A stretch of DNA of 64,000 nt from Methylobacillus glycogenes JCM 2850 (GTDB taxonomy: Bacteria; Pseudomonadota; Gammaproteobacteria; Burkholderiales; Methylophilaceae). The translations under genes were made by a program, and so were the position numbers. The notes below the pieces were generated by a model that was not told where the DNA came from, did no database searches, and worked only from the letters and a program-made list of their open reading frames with translations. Positions 10,101 to 19,636 of this stretch are shown one piece after another. Each line of letters opens with the position of its first letter. Position 1 is the first letter of the stretch. The stretch is from positions 62,001 to 126,000 of the forward strand of contig NZ_BAMT01000009.1 in the NCBI RefSeq assembly GCF_000617925.1, read 5' to 3'.

Positions 10101-12140
10101 GGGCAGGGCTTACTGGGTGACGCAGTGCATGGCATGGAAGACCATGTGATGCGCGCGCTGAAACATGTGCCGCAGGCCAATGATTTTGCCGATATGTTTG
10201 CCGATCTGGACCATATAGGCTTGTTGCTGGAAGACGCGCTGGGGGATAGACACAACCTCACGCATCAGCGTGATCTGGAAACTGGACGCCAGCTCAATCT
10301 GCAACGGCCTGCACGTGAGCGGCGCACGCAGTATCTGCGTATGCGTGCCGATGTGCTGGACAGGCTGATCAATGAAGCAGGTGAGGTCAGTATTGCCCGC
10401 TCGCGTCTGGAGCGGGAGTTGCAGGAATTCAAGCAGTCCTCGCAGGACTTGACCGAAAGCGTGCAGCGTTTGCGTGCTTATCTGCGCGAGTTGGAAATTG
10501 AGGCCGAGAGCCAGTTGCAATCCCGCATGACCTTGCTGCAAGAATCGAACGAAACCTTTGACCCGCTTGAGTTTGACCGCTATACGCGCTTGCAGGAGCT
10601 GACCCGCATGATGGCGGAAAGCGTCAATGACGTTTCCACCATTCAGCATGGCTTGTTGCGCAATCTGGATGAAAGTGACGCCGCTTTGCAGCAGCAGAAC
10701 CGCATGAATCGCGAGCTGCAATACGGGCTGATGAATGCGCGTCGCGTGCCATTCTCTGTGTTATCTGAGCGTTTGCATCGCATTGTGCGTCAGACCGCAC
10801 GTGAAGTGGGCAAGCAGGTTGAACTGGTGTTGGATGGCGCGGATACCGAGATTGACCGCAGTGTGCTGGACCGCATGGCGGCATCGCTTGAGCACTTGCT
10901 GCGTAATGCCGTGGCCCACGGCGTTGAACTGCCGGAAACAAGACGCGATGCAGGCAAAGCGCCACTCGGGCGGATAACGCTCAAGCTACGGCAGGAAAAT
11001 GATGAAATTCTGCTCACCATCAGCGACGATGGCGCTGGGGTGAATTTAGAGCAGGTACGCGAACGTGCGCTGGCGTCACATCTGCTGCAAGCAGAGCAAG
11101 AGATCAGCAGTCAGACCTTGCTGGCACTGATTTTTGAACCAGGTTTTACCACGGCCACCCAGCTGTCACAAATCTCCGGGCGCGGTGTGGGGCTTGATGT
11201 AGTGCGCAGCGATATCACCGCCTTGGGCGGACGTATTGATGTCAGCAGCAGTCCGGGCACAGGGGCCATCTTTAGCATCTTCCTGCCATTGACGCTGTCT
11301 GTTGCCCAGGCGGTGCTGGTGCGCTATGGCCAGCAGCAATATGCCTTGCCCGCCGTGATGGTGGAGCAGGTTATCAAACTCAAGCCAGAAGCGCTGTCGC
11401 TGGCGCATCAGCAAGCACAAGTGGATTGGTCTGGCCGTGAGTATCCCTTGTATACCCTGGGACGCTTGTGTGGAGATGCCAGCACTGTTGCCGAAGCCCA
11501 GCGTTACACCCCTGTGCTGCTGCTGCGCAGTGGCCAATATCGCCTGGCCTTGCATGTGGATGACATTCTGGGTAACCAGGAAGTGGTCATGAAGCAGATT
11601 GGCCCGCAGCTGGCGCGAGTGCCCGGCATGATAGGCGCAACCGTACTGGGCGATGGTGCCATTGTGCTGATGATTAACCCCTTGCAGCTTGCCAATCGTG
11701 AAGCCTTGGCGGCGGGTAGCCTGAATGCAGCGGTGGTGGCTGATCCAGTGAGTCAGCCTCTGGCTAGCAGTAAAGTGCGGCCCTTGGCGCTGCTGGTAGA
11801 TGATTCACTGACCATGCGCAAAGTGCTGAGCCGCTTCCTGGAGCGTGAAGGCTTTGATGTGATGGTGGCCAAGGATGGCATGGAGGCGATACAAGCCATG
11901 CAGCAAGCCGTGCCTGCCGTGATACTCAGCGATATCGAAATGCCACGCATGGATGGCTTTGAACTGGCCAGACATATACGCGACGACGCGCGCACGCGCG
12001 CAGTGCCTTTGATTTTTGTCAGCTCACGTACCGCAGAAAAGCATAGAACCCTGGCACATAGCCTGGGCGTCAATGCCTTCTTCGGCAAACCCGTGCATGA
12101 AGAAGAATTGGCCGCCAAGCTTAAGGCCTTATTGCACTAG
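7137..12140 (+). CDS. chpA: Hybrid chemosensory histidine kinase ChpA/PilL
   Basis: This 1667-residue CheA-type hybrid kinase has several phosphotransfer (Hpt) modules. His621 (FHTLKGSGRTVGL) and His979 (HTLKGSARMAGQG) are canonical. His768 (AAHTLASNAGATG) lacks the usual Lys-Gly. An N-terminal Hpt-like repeat (QVNGALDMVGL) seems degenerate. CheA dimerisation and HATPase follow (HLLRNAVAHGVE; DDGAGV; GRGVGLDVVRSDI), then a CheW-like domain. The C-terminal receiver has LLVDDSLTMRKVLSRFLE and phospho-acceptor Asp in SDIEMPRMDG. It phosphorylates PilG and PilH. The start is GTG at 7137 with upstream AGGGAAAA. No pilK (CheR) or chpB (CheB) gene follows; dnaE comes next. Confidence 0.93.
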   Translation: MEDFDIGPLSWVKDEIDQALAQVLEQLAVLAANPADASPLRFAKTHLYQVNGALDMVGLEGCKRYCTEIETVVAKLAQAEITVTLEAIETLKQAIHHLRQYLQDLINGEPDRPLRLSAQLRKIAALQGQVLEDSELFFPDCSVRLPRDIAIDSLEEDAWQTVLNEQRQKWQKALLGWLKGGGQQTLDEMALALERVQQVQAQLAPKTLWWVATAFIDTLAQASEANDAGVKRLCRRIDQELRSASQLDVRINQPLLRDLLYFIAISSQDTPRIVAVRLAFGLDCLLPKSASRVPALDEHEYIRQCQVALEALKDIWQRADSGEDVFAAFLNRFGGIVDTYPALSNVAVTALFAAVHKAVTALQEQGSDAQHNDNAMLAVAAALTLLSDALQHYGKQDTEDLLALDRQRALLQALGRGEALPASTDGGQAAQRVLARETAVTLQGLEQSLDAYFRQPDQSNLLTDTATPLAQVLAALDLLDLTSLKPLVLAAGQLIQALRESSLTPSQAIFEALADGLSVVGIYIEQYPHARQGSLVLEDALSRLQAFGPQEIDAPPAEQAAPVSTVGGQHAQGHALPDDELLGIYLEEAEEVLASIAQQLQALRVNATNQQALTEVRRAFHTLKGSGRTVGLMDLGEVAAIVEALLNVVLERKLNPSPELLAYLGDAAAAFAAWVGALREAQSIDVQTADWAARATALEGQLQQVNAQAALAEEVLIGGTRKISRALYEIFLQEARQHLDQLQDWLQLLLNQDEPIFKPDEDTLRAAHTLASNAGATGFKSLSELARALENWLDVHQGNWTEQSSTLLQNTLDALEKMLAHAAERRQSRTSTALLRALKKASDDAGIPVIDAETGSNVVSLAPRMAKAEDAVASLLEAEAEVSEQLESEAQAAAQIQEDLEDSAISEPPPFVPVVGAERDVVVLPPTLSPALTQVDQELFALFIEEANDLMPIIGSELRAWHSQPQEVEHPDILQRALHTLKGSARMAGQGLLGDAVHGMEDHVMRALKHVPQANDFADMFADLDHIGLLLEDALGDRHNLTHQRDLETGRQLNLQRPARERRTQYLRMRADVLDRLINEAGEVSIARSRLERELQEFKQSSQDLTESVQRLRAYLRELEIEAESQLQSRMTLLQESNETFDPLEFDRYTRLQELTRMMAESVNDVSTIQHGLLRNLDESDAALQQQNRMNRELQYGLMNARRVPFSVLSERLHRIVRQTAREVGKQVELVLDGADTEIDRSVLDRMAASLEHLLRNAVAHGVELPETRRDAGKAPLGRITLKLRQENDEILLTISDDGAGVNLEQVRERALASHLLQAEQEISSQTLLALIFEPGFTTATQLSQISGRGVGLDVVRSDITALGGRIDVSSSPGTGAIFSIFLPLTLSVAQAVLVRYGQQQYALPAVMVEQVIKLKPEALSLAHQQAQVDWSGREYPLYTLGRLCGDASTVAEAQRYTPVLLLRSGQYRLALHVDDILGNQEVVMKQIGPQLARVPGMIGATVLGDGAIVLMINPLQLANREALAAGSLNAAVVADPVSQPLASSKVRPLALLVDDSLTMRKVLSRFLEREGFDVMVAKDGMEAIQAMQQAVPAVILSDIEMPRMDGFELARHIRDDARTRAVPLIFVSSRTAEKHRTLAHSLGVNAFFGKPVHEEELAAKLKALLH

Positions 12141-12265
12141 CATAAGGCGTTGATTCAGCTGTTTTTGGCCCGTTCAAGCGCCCAGTTTTGCACTGAGGCC
12201 AGGCGGGGGCAGGGGCAAGTTCATGCCATCAAGACGGCTTGAATCAGGTAAAATCCCATCCAGTT

Positions 12266-15200
12266 ATGAACTCTCCTGCATTCATCCATCTTCGCTGTCA
12301 CAGCGAGTATTCCGTGGTTGATGGCACCGTGCGCATAGGCGATTACGTCAAGCATGCCGCGGCTGACCAGATGCCAGCCTTGGCCCTGACCGATCTCAGC
12401 AATCTCTTCGGTGCGGTCAAGTTCTATAAATCCGCCCGTGGCAAGGGGCTGAAGCCCCTGATAGGTTGCGATATCTGGCTGGAAAACGAGGCCAAGCGCG
12501 ATCAGCCGCACCGCGTGCTGCTGCTGTGCCAGACCCATGACGGCTATCTGCGCCTTTGCGCCTTGCTGAGCCGCGCTTTTCTACAAAACCAGTATAGAGG
12601 CCGCGCCGAGATCAAGCGCGAGTGGCTGCTGGAGGATGGTTGCGCTGGCCTGATCATGTTATCTGGCGCGATGGCGGGCGATGTCGGTCAGGCGCTGTTG
12701 CAAGGCAATGCCGCACAGGCAAAACAGCTTGCCAGCCAGTGGGCGGAGTTATTCCCACAACGTTTCTACATTGAGCTGCAACGTGTGGGCCATGCCCAGC
12801 AGGAAAGCTATATTGCCCGTGCCCTGGCCCTGGCGAGTGAGCTGGAACTGCCAGTGGTGGCCACGCACCCGGTGCAGTTCATGACCGAAGATGATTTCAA
12901 GGCACATGAGGCCCGGGTCTGTATTGCCGAAGGTTATGTGCTGGCAGATAACCGCAGGCCCAAGCTGTTCACGCAAGAGCAATATTGCAAGACCCAGGCA
13001 CAGATGAGTGCCTTGTTTGCCGATATTCCTGAAGCGCTGGCCAACAGCGTGGAAATCGCCAAGCGTTGCAACGTCACGCTGACCCTGGGCAAGAATTATC
13101 TGCCGCAATTCCCCACACCCAATGGCGAAAGTCTGGATGAGTATCTGATTGCCCAGGCCAAGCATGGGCTGGAGCAGCGCCTGCTGGTGCTGTTCCCGGA
13201 TGAAGCCAAACGTGATGCCAAGCGCGATGAATATATGAAGCGCCTGGAGTTTGAGACCAGCATCATTATCCAGATGGGCTTCCCTGGCTATTTCCTTATC
13301 GTGGCCGACTTTATCAACTGGGCCAAGAATAACGGCGTACCCGTAGGGCCGGGCCGGGGTTCCGGTGCGGGTTCGGTGGTGGCGTATAGCCTGGGGATTA
13401 CTGACCTAGACCCCTTGCGCTATGCCTTGCTGTTTGAGCGTTTCCTGAATCCAGACCGGGTTTCCATGCCCGACTTCGATATTGACTTCTGCCAGGAAGG
13501 CCGTGATCGCGTTATTGATTACGTCAAGCGCAAATACGGCCTGGATGCGGTGTCGCAAATTGCCACCTTCGGTACCATGGCCGCCAAGGCCGTGATTCGA
13601 GATGTGGGCCGGGTATTGGATTTGCCATTCAACTTTGTTGATAGCGTAGCCAAGCTGATTCCCAATGAACTGGGCATCAGCTTAAGCGATGCGCTGGAAA
13701 AAGAGCCGCAGCTCAAGGAGCGCCGCGAGCAGGAAGAAGAAGTGGGCGAGCTCTTGGAGCTGGCGCTACGCCTCGAAGGCTTGACCCGAAACATTGGTAT
13801 GCACGCCGGGGGGGTATTAATTTCACCCGGCAAGATTTCTGACTTTTCCCCCATCTATTGCCAGCCCGGTGGCGAAAGCGTGGTCAGTCAGTACGATAAG
13901 GACGATGTCGAGGCCGTAGGTCTGGTCAAGTTCGACTTCTTGGGTTTGCGTACCCTGACCATCCTGGATATGGCCCTGGAAAACGCCAATAAGCAGCGTG
14001 CGGAGAAAGGCCAGCCACCGCTGGATTTCGAGACCCTGCCCATAGATGACAAGGCCAGCTATCAGCTGCTGAAATCGGCCAATACCACTGCCGTGTTCCA
14101 GCTGGAATCGCGCGGCATGAAAGACATGCTGAAGCAGGCCAAGCCTGACTGCTTCGAAGACATTATTGCCCTAGTGGCGCTGTACCGCCCCGGTCCTATG
14201 GATCTGATTCCCGATTTCTGCCGCCGCAAACATGGTTTGCAGCGCGTGGAGTACCCGCATCCGGCCACTGAATCTATCCTCAAGGAGACCTACGGCATTA
14301 TGGTCTACCAAGAGCAGGTAATGCAGATTGCGCAGGTGGTGGCGGGTTACAGCCTGGGTGGCGCTGACTTGCTGCGCCGCGCCATGGGTAAGAAGAAAAA
14401 AGAGGAAATGGACGCCCAGCGTGCCGTTTTCGTCGAAGGCGCGGTCAAGAACGGTACACCGGAAAAGCAGGCGGCCGAACTGTTTGACCTGATGGAAAAG
14501 TTTGCCAGCTACGGTTTCAATAAATCGCACGCGGCAGCTTATGCTCTGGTGGCTTACCACACGGCTTATCTCAAGGCGCATTATCCTGCGGCTTTCCTTG
14601 CGGCCACCATCTCGGCCGATATGAACAACACGGACAACGTGCATTTGTTCTATGACGATTGCATTGCCAATGGTCTGGAAGTACTGCCGCCGGATATCAA
14701 TCGCAGTGAATTCCGCTTCAAGCCGCTTAATGATAAACAGATGCTCTACGGCCTGGGTGCCATCAAGGGCACGGGCTGGGCAGCGATTGAGCTGATACTC
14801 GCTGCACGCAATGAAGGTGGTCCATTCAAGGACTTATTCGACTTTTGCCATAGGTTGGATCTACGCAAGGTTAATCGCCGCGTGATCGAATCGCTGATCC
14901 GGGCCGGAGCCTTTGACAAGCTGGAGCCTAATCGCGCTGCCGTGCTGGCTGGTGTCAGTCTGGCCATCAGTGCCGCTGAACAAAGTGGCGCGGCTACCGG
15001 GCAGGACAGCCTGTTTGGCTCTGTCATAGATAGCGCCATTCATGTGTTGCCTGAAACCCAGCCCTGGCCAGACAAGCAACGCCTGCTGGAAGAAAAAGTG
15101 GCGCTGGGATTTTATTTCAGCGGCCATCCTTACTCTGCCTACCAAAAGGAAGTAAACACCTTTGTGCGCAGCAGCCTGGCCAATCTTAAGCCCAGCGATC

Positions 15201-15715
15201 AATCCCAGCTGATGGCGGGTGTGGTCATGGGCATACGCGTGCGCATGACCGGGCGCGGCAAGATGGCGATTGTGACACTGGATGACTTGTCCGCGCGCGT
15301 GGATATTGTTGTCGGTGGCGAGTTGCTCAATGAAAGCGGTGCACTGCTGAAAGAAGACCAGTTGCTTATCGTTGAGGGCAGGGTCAGCAATGACGACTTT
15401 TCTGGCGGCTTGCGCGTCAATGCCCGTCGCCTTAGTGATATTGCCAGTGCGCGCAGCGCCTATGCCAATCTGTTAAAGATTTCCTGCAATGGCCAGGCCG
15501 ATGCGGTCAAGCTGCGTGAACTGCTCAAGCCTTACTGCAAGGCAGGCTCACCTGCTGCAGGCCGGGGTTGTGCGGTCAAGGTGGAATACCATAATCAGGA
15601 CGCCAGGGTAGAGTTGATGCTGGGCGAAGACTGGCGCGTGGAGCTGCATGATGAATTATTGCATGGCTTGCGCGGCTGGCTCAGCGATGAAAACGTGAAA
15701 ATCCTTTATAATTGA
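12266..15715 (+). CDS. dnaE: DNA polymerase III alpha subunit
   Basis: Replicative polymerase of the C family, 1149 residues, normal for DnaE. The N-terminal PHP domain begins FIHLRCHSEYSVVDG. The catalytic palm has PDFDIDFCQEGRDRVIDYV with its two metal-binding aspartates and later VKFDFLGLRTL. Next come GPGRGSGAGSVVAY, the FNKSHAAAYALVAYHTAYLK region and a C-terminal OB fold. I chose ATG 12266 because MNSPAFIHLR matches the usual DnaE start; an in-frame TTG nine codons upstream is less likely. No clear Shine-Dalgarno is seen. accA follows after 9 bases. Confidence 0.97.
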   Translation: MNSPAFIHLRCHSEYSVVDGTVRIGDYVKHAAADQMPALALTDLSNLFGAVKFYKSARGKGLKPLIGCDIWLENEAKRDQPHRVLLLCQTHDGYLRLCALLSRAFLQNQYRGRAEIKREWLLEDGCAGLIMLSGAMAGDVGQALLQGNAAQAKQLASQWAELFPQRFYIELQRVGHAQQESYIARALALASELELPVVATHPVQFMTEDDFKAHEARVCIAEGYVLADNRRPKLFTQEQYCKTQAQMSALFADIPEALANSVEIAKRCNVTLTLGKNYLPQFPTPNGESLDEYLIAQAKHGLEQRLLVLFPDEAKRDAKRDEYMKRLEFETSIIIQMGFPGYFLIVADFINWAKNNGVPVGPGRGSGAGSVVAYSLGITDLDPLRYALLFERFLNPDRVSMPDFDIDFCQEGRDRVIDYVKRKYGLDAVSQIATFGTMAAKAVIRDVGRVLDLPFNFVDSVAKLIPNELGISLSDALEKEPQLKERREQEEEVGELLELALRLEGLTRNIGMHAGGVLISPGKISDFSPIYCQPGGESVVSQYDKDDVEAVGLVKFDFLGLRTLTILDMALENANKQRAEKGQPPLDFETLPIDDKASYQLLKSANTTAVFQLESRGMKDMLKQAKPDCFEDIIALVALYRPGPMDLIPDFCRRKHGLQRVEYPHPATESILKETYGIMVYQEQVMQIAQVVAGYSLGGADLLRRAMGKKKKEEMDAQRAVFVEGAVKNGTPEKQAAELFDLMEKFASYGFNKSHAAAYALVAYHTAYLKAHYPAAFLAATISADMNNTDNVHLFYDDCIANGLEVLPPDINRSEFRFKPLNDKQMLYGLGAIKGTGWAAIELILAARNEGGPFKDLFDFCHRLDLRKVNRRVIESLIRAGAFDKLEPNRAAVLAGVSLAISAAEQSGAATGQDSLFGSVIDSAIHVLPETQPWPDKQRLLEEKVALGFYFSGHPYSAYQKEVNTFVRSSLANLKPSDQSQLMAGVVMGIRVRMTGRGKMAIVTLDDLSARVDIVVGGELLNESGALLKEDQLLIVEGRVSNDDFSGGLRVNARRLSDIASARSAYANLLKISCNGQADAVKLRELLKPYCKAGSPAAGRGCAVKVEYHNQDARVELMLGEDWRVELHDELLHGLRGWLSDENVKILYN

Positions 15716-15724
15716 GCCCCTCAC

Positions 15725-16714
15725 ATGAACGTCAAAGCCCAAAACGTGAAAACCAGTTTCCTTGAGTTTGAGCAACCGATTGCTGAACTCGAAGCCAAGA
15801 TAGAAGAGCTACGCTACGTGCAGGATGATTCCGCCCTCGATATTTCCGAGGAAATCGAGCGTCTGCAACAAAAGAACAAAACCCTGACCAAGGATATCTA
15901 CGCCAAGCTCACCGCCTGGCAGATTTCCCAGGTAGCGCGTCATCCGCAACGCCCTTACACCCTGGATTACATCCGTGGCATATTCACCGATTTTGAAGAA
16001 TTGCATGGTGACCGTGCGTTCTCTGATGACCCGGCGATTGTAGGTGGCATGGCCAGATTTGAAGGCCAGCCAGTCATGGTGATTGGCCATCAAAAGGGTA
16101 GGGACGTCAAAGAGCGTCAGTATCGCAATTTTGGTATGCCGCGCCCCGAAGGCTATCGCAAGGCCTTGCGCCTGTATCGCCTGGCCGAGAAATTCAACCT
16201 GCCTATCATCACGCTGATTGATACCCCAGGGGCTTACCCAGGCATTGGCGCAGAAGAGCGCGGCCAGTCCGAAGCGATTGCGCGTAATCTTTATGTCATG
16301 ACCGAGCTAAAGGTGCCGATTATTGGCGTCATCATAGGCGAGGGTGGTTCCGGCGGTGCGCTGGCGCTGGGTGTGGTAGATCATCTTATGATGCTGCAAT
16401 ACTCCACTTACTCGGTGATTTCGCCAGAAGGCTGTGCCTCCATTTTGTGGAAGAGCGCAGACAAGGCCTCTGAAGCTGCAGAAACCCTGGGCATCACCGC
16501 TGCCCGCCTCAAGACTTTGGGCCTGGTGGATCGCATTGTGCCTGAGCCTATGGGGGGTGCTCACCGTGCGCCTGAGGACATGATGCAGAACCTGCGTCGT
16601 GCCATTGCCGATGAGCTATCCCGTCTACAGGTGAAATCTGTAGATAACTTGCTGGAAGTGCGTCATGAACGTCTCATGAGCTATGGCAAGTTCAAGGAAG
16701 TGCCAGTCAAATAA
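15725..16714 (+). CDS. accA: Acetyl-CoA carboxylase carboxyltransferase subunit alpha
   Basis: With AccD it transfers carboxyl from carboxybiotin to acetyl-CoA, giving malonyl-CoA for fatty acid synthesis. It has 329 residues; E. coli AccA has 319. [45 protein letters not shown] and [19 protein letters not shown] are near-identical to the family. About ten extra residues sit at the N-terminus; a GTG seven codons in could be the real start. It lies directly downstream of dnaE, as in many proteobacteria, and is followed by a terminator-like hairpin. Confidence 0.97.
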   Translation: MNVKAQNVKTSFLEFEQPIAELEAKIEELRYVQDDSALDISEEIERLQQKNKTLTKDIYAKLTAWQISQVARHPQRPYTLDYIRGIFTDFEELHGDRAFSDDPAIVGGMARFEGQPVMVIGHQKGRDVKERQYRNFGMPRPEGYRKALRLYRLAEKFNLPIITLIDTPGAYPGIGAEERGQSEAIARNLYVMTELKVPIIGVIIGEGGSGGALALGVVDHLMMLQYSTYSVISPEGCASILWKSADKASEAAETLGITAARLKTLGLVDRIVPEPMGGAHRAPEDMMQNLRRAIADELSRLQVKSVDNLLEVRHERLMSYGKFKEVPVK

Positions 16715-16724
16715 GCTTTATGCT

Positions 16725-16760
16725 GCAACAGGGCTGGCCAAATGGCTGGCCCTGTTGCTT
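16725..16760 (+). terminator. Terminator-like hairpin after accA
   Basis: GCAACAGGG (16725-16733) pairs with CCCTGTTGC (16750-16758) around a 16-base loop that contains TGGCCA. The U-tract is short (CTTTA), so termination may be weak. Confidence 0.55.
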
Positions 16761-16852
16761 TACAGCACTTGTTTTTATCTCTGCGTGCTGCCCAGCCAGT
16801 GCGCTTATCAATATGCTGCCCAGGCAGACTCTAACCGCCAAGAATTTCATCC

Positions 16853-18249
16853 ATGTTGACCCAGCGCCTGCAACAATTTCTCAATAGCCGCATCCAGCCC
16901 GGGCAAAAAGTGTTGTTGGCCTTGAGCGGGGGGCTGGATTCACGCGTATTGCTGCAATTGCTGGCGCAGGCACAAGGTGATGCACAACTCGATATTCAAC
17001 TCAGTGCGCTCTACATCAATCATGGCTTAAGCCCGAATGCGGATGCCTGGGCGGCATTTTGTGCCGCCGAGTGTGAGGCGCTGGGCGTGGCATTCACAAG
17101 CCAGCAGGTAGAGGTAGACCGTGATTCTGGCCTAGGAGTGGAGGCCAGTGCGCGTCAGGCGCGTTATGCCGCCTTGCTGGCCACCGATGCTGATCACATA
17201 CTCTTGGCCCATCATCAGGACGATCAGGCTGAAACTTTGCTGCTGCAACTTATACGTGGCTCGGGTAGCAAAGGCTTGGCCGCCATGGCGAGTGCAGATC
17301 AGCAGCGCCGTTTACTGCGGCCCTTGCTGGAAACCAGCCGCAGCGAGCTGGAAGCCTATGCGCAGCAACAAGGCCTGAAGTGGGTGGAAGACGAGAGCAA
17401 TGGCGATACCCATTACGACCGTAATTTCTGCCGTCATCAAGTGCTACCTTTGCTGGAGCAGCGCTTTCCTGCGGTGAAGCGTAATCTGGCGCGCTCGGCC
17501 AGCCACCTGGCGGAATCTGCTGAGCTGCTGGATGAACTGGCGCAGCTGGATGCTGCGCCTCTGCTGGATCAAGGTCGCTTGCACCTGCCACCTCTGGCCC
17601 TGTTAAGTGAAGCGCGTGCGCGCAATGTGCTGCGTTGGTGGTTGGCGAGTTTTGGTTTGCATATGCCAGGCACGCGTAGGTTGCAGGAAATGCGCAAACA
17701 GTTACTAGAGGCGGTGGCCACCGCAACGGTCAAGGTCCTGGTGCAGCAGGATGTGTTTTTAAGGCGCTTTCAGGACTATGCCTACCTGAGCCTCGAGCCA
17801 TCTTTACCGCAAGCGCCGTGGCTGAATGCAGCGCCCAGTTTGCATGAAATGGCATTTTTGAGTGAATCGTTGATGCTTGCCCCGCAGACTGAGCTGCATT
17901 GGCAGGGAGAAACCGAGTGGGATTTACCTGCCAATGGCCGCTTGCTGCTACAGCAAGTAGAGGCGAGGGCTTGAGCCTGGCCCAACTTGATCATCAGCCG
18001 CTGCTGCTGCGTTATCGTAGCGGCGGTGAGCGCATGAAGCCGGATGCCAAGCGACCTACCCGCACGCTCAAGCAATTAACGCATGAGCATCAAGTGCCGC
18101 CCTGGTTGCGCGAACGTCTGCCTTTGCTTTACCTGGGCGAAACGCTGGCCATTATTCCGGGTTTGGGTGTGGCCAGCCATTTGCAGGCAGGCCCGGGCGA
18201 GGCAGGATTGGTGATCAGCTGGCAGCCTGCCAGCCTCAAATCAGCCTAA
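16853..18249 (+). pseudogene. tilS: tRNA(Ile)-lysidine synthetase TilS, frameshifted
   Basis: TilS ligates lysine to C34 of the AUA-reading tRNA(Ile), an essential modification. The first frame (from ATG 16853) has the PP-loop LLALSGGLDSRVLLQLL, LAHHQDDQAETLLLQL and RPLLETSR. It runs off at 17974. The C-terminal TilS domain continues in another frame: LLLRYRSGGERM, RTLKQLTHEHQVPPWLRERL, LGETLAIIPGLG, ending at 18249. One base missing from a G-run between 17962 and 17969 restores a protein of about 465 residues, normal for betaproteobacteria. As TilS is essential, an assembly error is more likely than true inactivation. Confidence 0.93.
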
Positions 18250-18282
18250 ATTCAAGAACAGGCATTTGCGTGTTTAGCAGGT

Positions 18283-18933
18283 TCAATTGACCTTGCCACT
18301 CTTGGCCGTACCCCCCTTGAGCATAGGGCTTAAGCCTTTCCAGACATTATCCAGTATCTTGCCTTGCGCATTGGCCTTGGGGTGCAAGCCATCATCCTGA
18401 GTGAACTCGGCTTGACCCGCCACGCCATCCAGGAAAAATGCCACCAGCGGCAATTGCTGCTCCTGAGCAATTTCCGTAAAGCTCAAGCTGAACTCTCGCG
18501 CGTATTTGGGGCCATAGTTCGGGGGGATCATCATGCCCAGCAGCAGTACGCGCGCACCGGATTTTTTGCTGGCTTGAATCATGTTGAGCAGGTTGCTGCG
18601 CATCTGCGCAATCGGCAGGCCACGCAAACCATCATTGGCACCTAGTTCCAGTATCACGATATCAGGCTTATGCTGATTCAACGCCGCTGGAAATCGGCTC
18701 CAGCCACCTGCGGTGGTTTCACCGCTGATGCTGGCATTGATGACCTGGTGAGGTTGATTTTGTGATGTTAAGCGGCTTTCCAGCAGTGCAACCCAGCCCT
18801 GCTCGCGCGGAATGCCGTATGCGGCAGATAAGCTATCGCCGTAGACCAGGATAGTGGCGGCCTGGGCACTGGCCGAACTCAGGCTAAGTTGCAGAATCCC
18901 CATAATGCATAACAGGACAAGGCGGAATTTCAT
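18283..18933 (-). CDS. tesA: Periplasmic SGNH esterase TesA (arylesterase/lysophospholipase)
   Basis: A secreted SGNH hydrolase of about 216 residues with signal peptide MKFRLVLLCIMGILQLSLS...AQA. Block I is YGDSLSAAYGI with the catalytic Ser; block III is LGANDGLRGLP; the terminal DGLHPKANAQ gives the Asp and His. TesA-type enzymes cleave thioesters, lysophospholipids and aryl esters in the periplasm. It is divergent from the ybbA-like ABC gene, as in E. coli (tesA-ybbA-ybbP), which supports the identity. I took the second ATG (18933) as start because the signal peptide begins there; an ATG four codons upstream would overlap ybbA. Confidence 0.9.
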   Translation of the reverse strand: MKFRLVLLCIMGILQLSLSSASAQAATILVYGDSLSAAYGIPREQGWVALLESRLTSQNQPHQVINASISGETTAGGWSRFPAALNQHKPDIVILELGANDGLRGLPIAQMRSNLLNMIQASKKSGARVLLLGMMIPPNYGPKYAREFSLSFTEIAQEQQLPLVAFFLDGVAGQAEFTQDDGLHPKANAQGKILDNVWKGLSPMLKGGTAKSGKVN

Positions 18934-18935
18934 AG

Positions 18936-19636
18936 ATGCAGACACCTTTGGCAGTAGAAGCGGTTGAGTTGGGTAAATATATAGAAAATGGTCTGGGCAC
19001 GCACGAAGGCAGGCTAGATATTCTGCGTGATCTTAATCTGCAGGTCAGCAGCGGTGAACGCATCGCCATCATAGGCAGCTCAGGCTCGGGCAAATCCACC
19101 CTGCTGGCCTTGCTCGCGGGTTTGGACAGCCCCAGTGCCGGAAAAGTGCGCATCAGTGGTACAGAAATCAGCAGCCTGGATGAAGATGGTAGGGCAGCAC
19201 TGCGTGGACGCAGCATGGGCTTTGTCTTTCAGTCTTTCCAGTTGATGCCCGCTTTAACCGCGCTGGAGAATGTCATGCTGCCTTTGCAGCTGGCAGGGCG
19301 TAAAGATGCCAAAGAGCGCGCCTTGAGCGCTCTTGAGCGCGTGGGCCTAGGTCAACGCCTGGGGCATTACCCCCGGCAAATGTCAGGCGGCGAGCAGCAG
19401 CGGGTTGCGATAGCGCGCGCTTTCGCGCCGCAGCCTGCCATTCTGTTTGCCGATGAACCCACAGGCAATCTGGATGAGCACACAGGCGAACGGATAGTGG
19501 AGTTGCTGTTTGGCCTTAACGCGAGGCAGGCACTACCCTGGTGCTGGTCACACATGATATGACGTTGGCACGTCGCTGCCAGCGGGTATTGCGTCTGCAT
19601 GAAGGTCAGCTACAGCAAGAGGAGCCATCAGCATGA
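18936..19636 (+). pseudogene. ybbA: ABC transporter ATP-binding protein YbbA, frameshifted near its end
   Basis: ATPase of the MacB/LolD group. Walker A is [18 protein letters not shown], the Q-loop FVFQSFQL, signature [16 protein letters not shown] and Walker [13 protein letters not shown]. The frame breaks just before the H-loop. Adding one base to a G-pair between 19521 and 19531 restores [18 protein letters not shown] and a tail ending at 19636. The restored stop then overlaps the ybbP-like start by 4 bases. It partners the following permease; in E. coli the exact substrate is unsettled. The ATG at 18936 is only 2 bases from the divergent tesA start. Confidence 0.9.
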
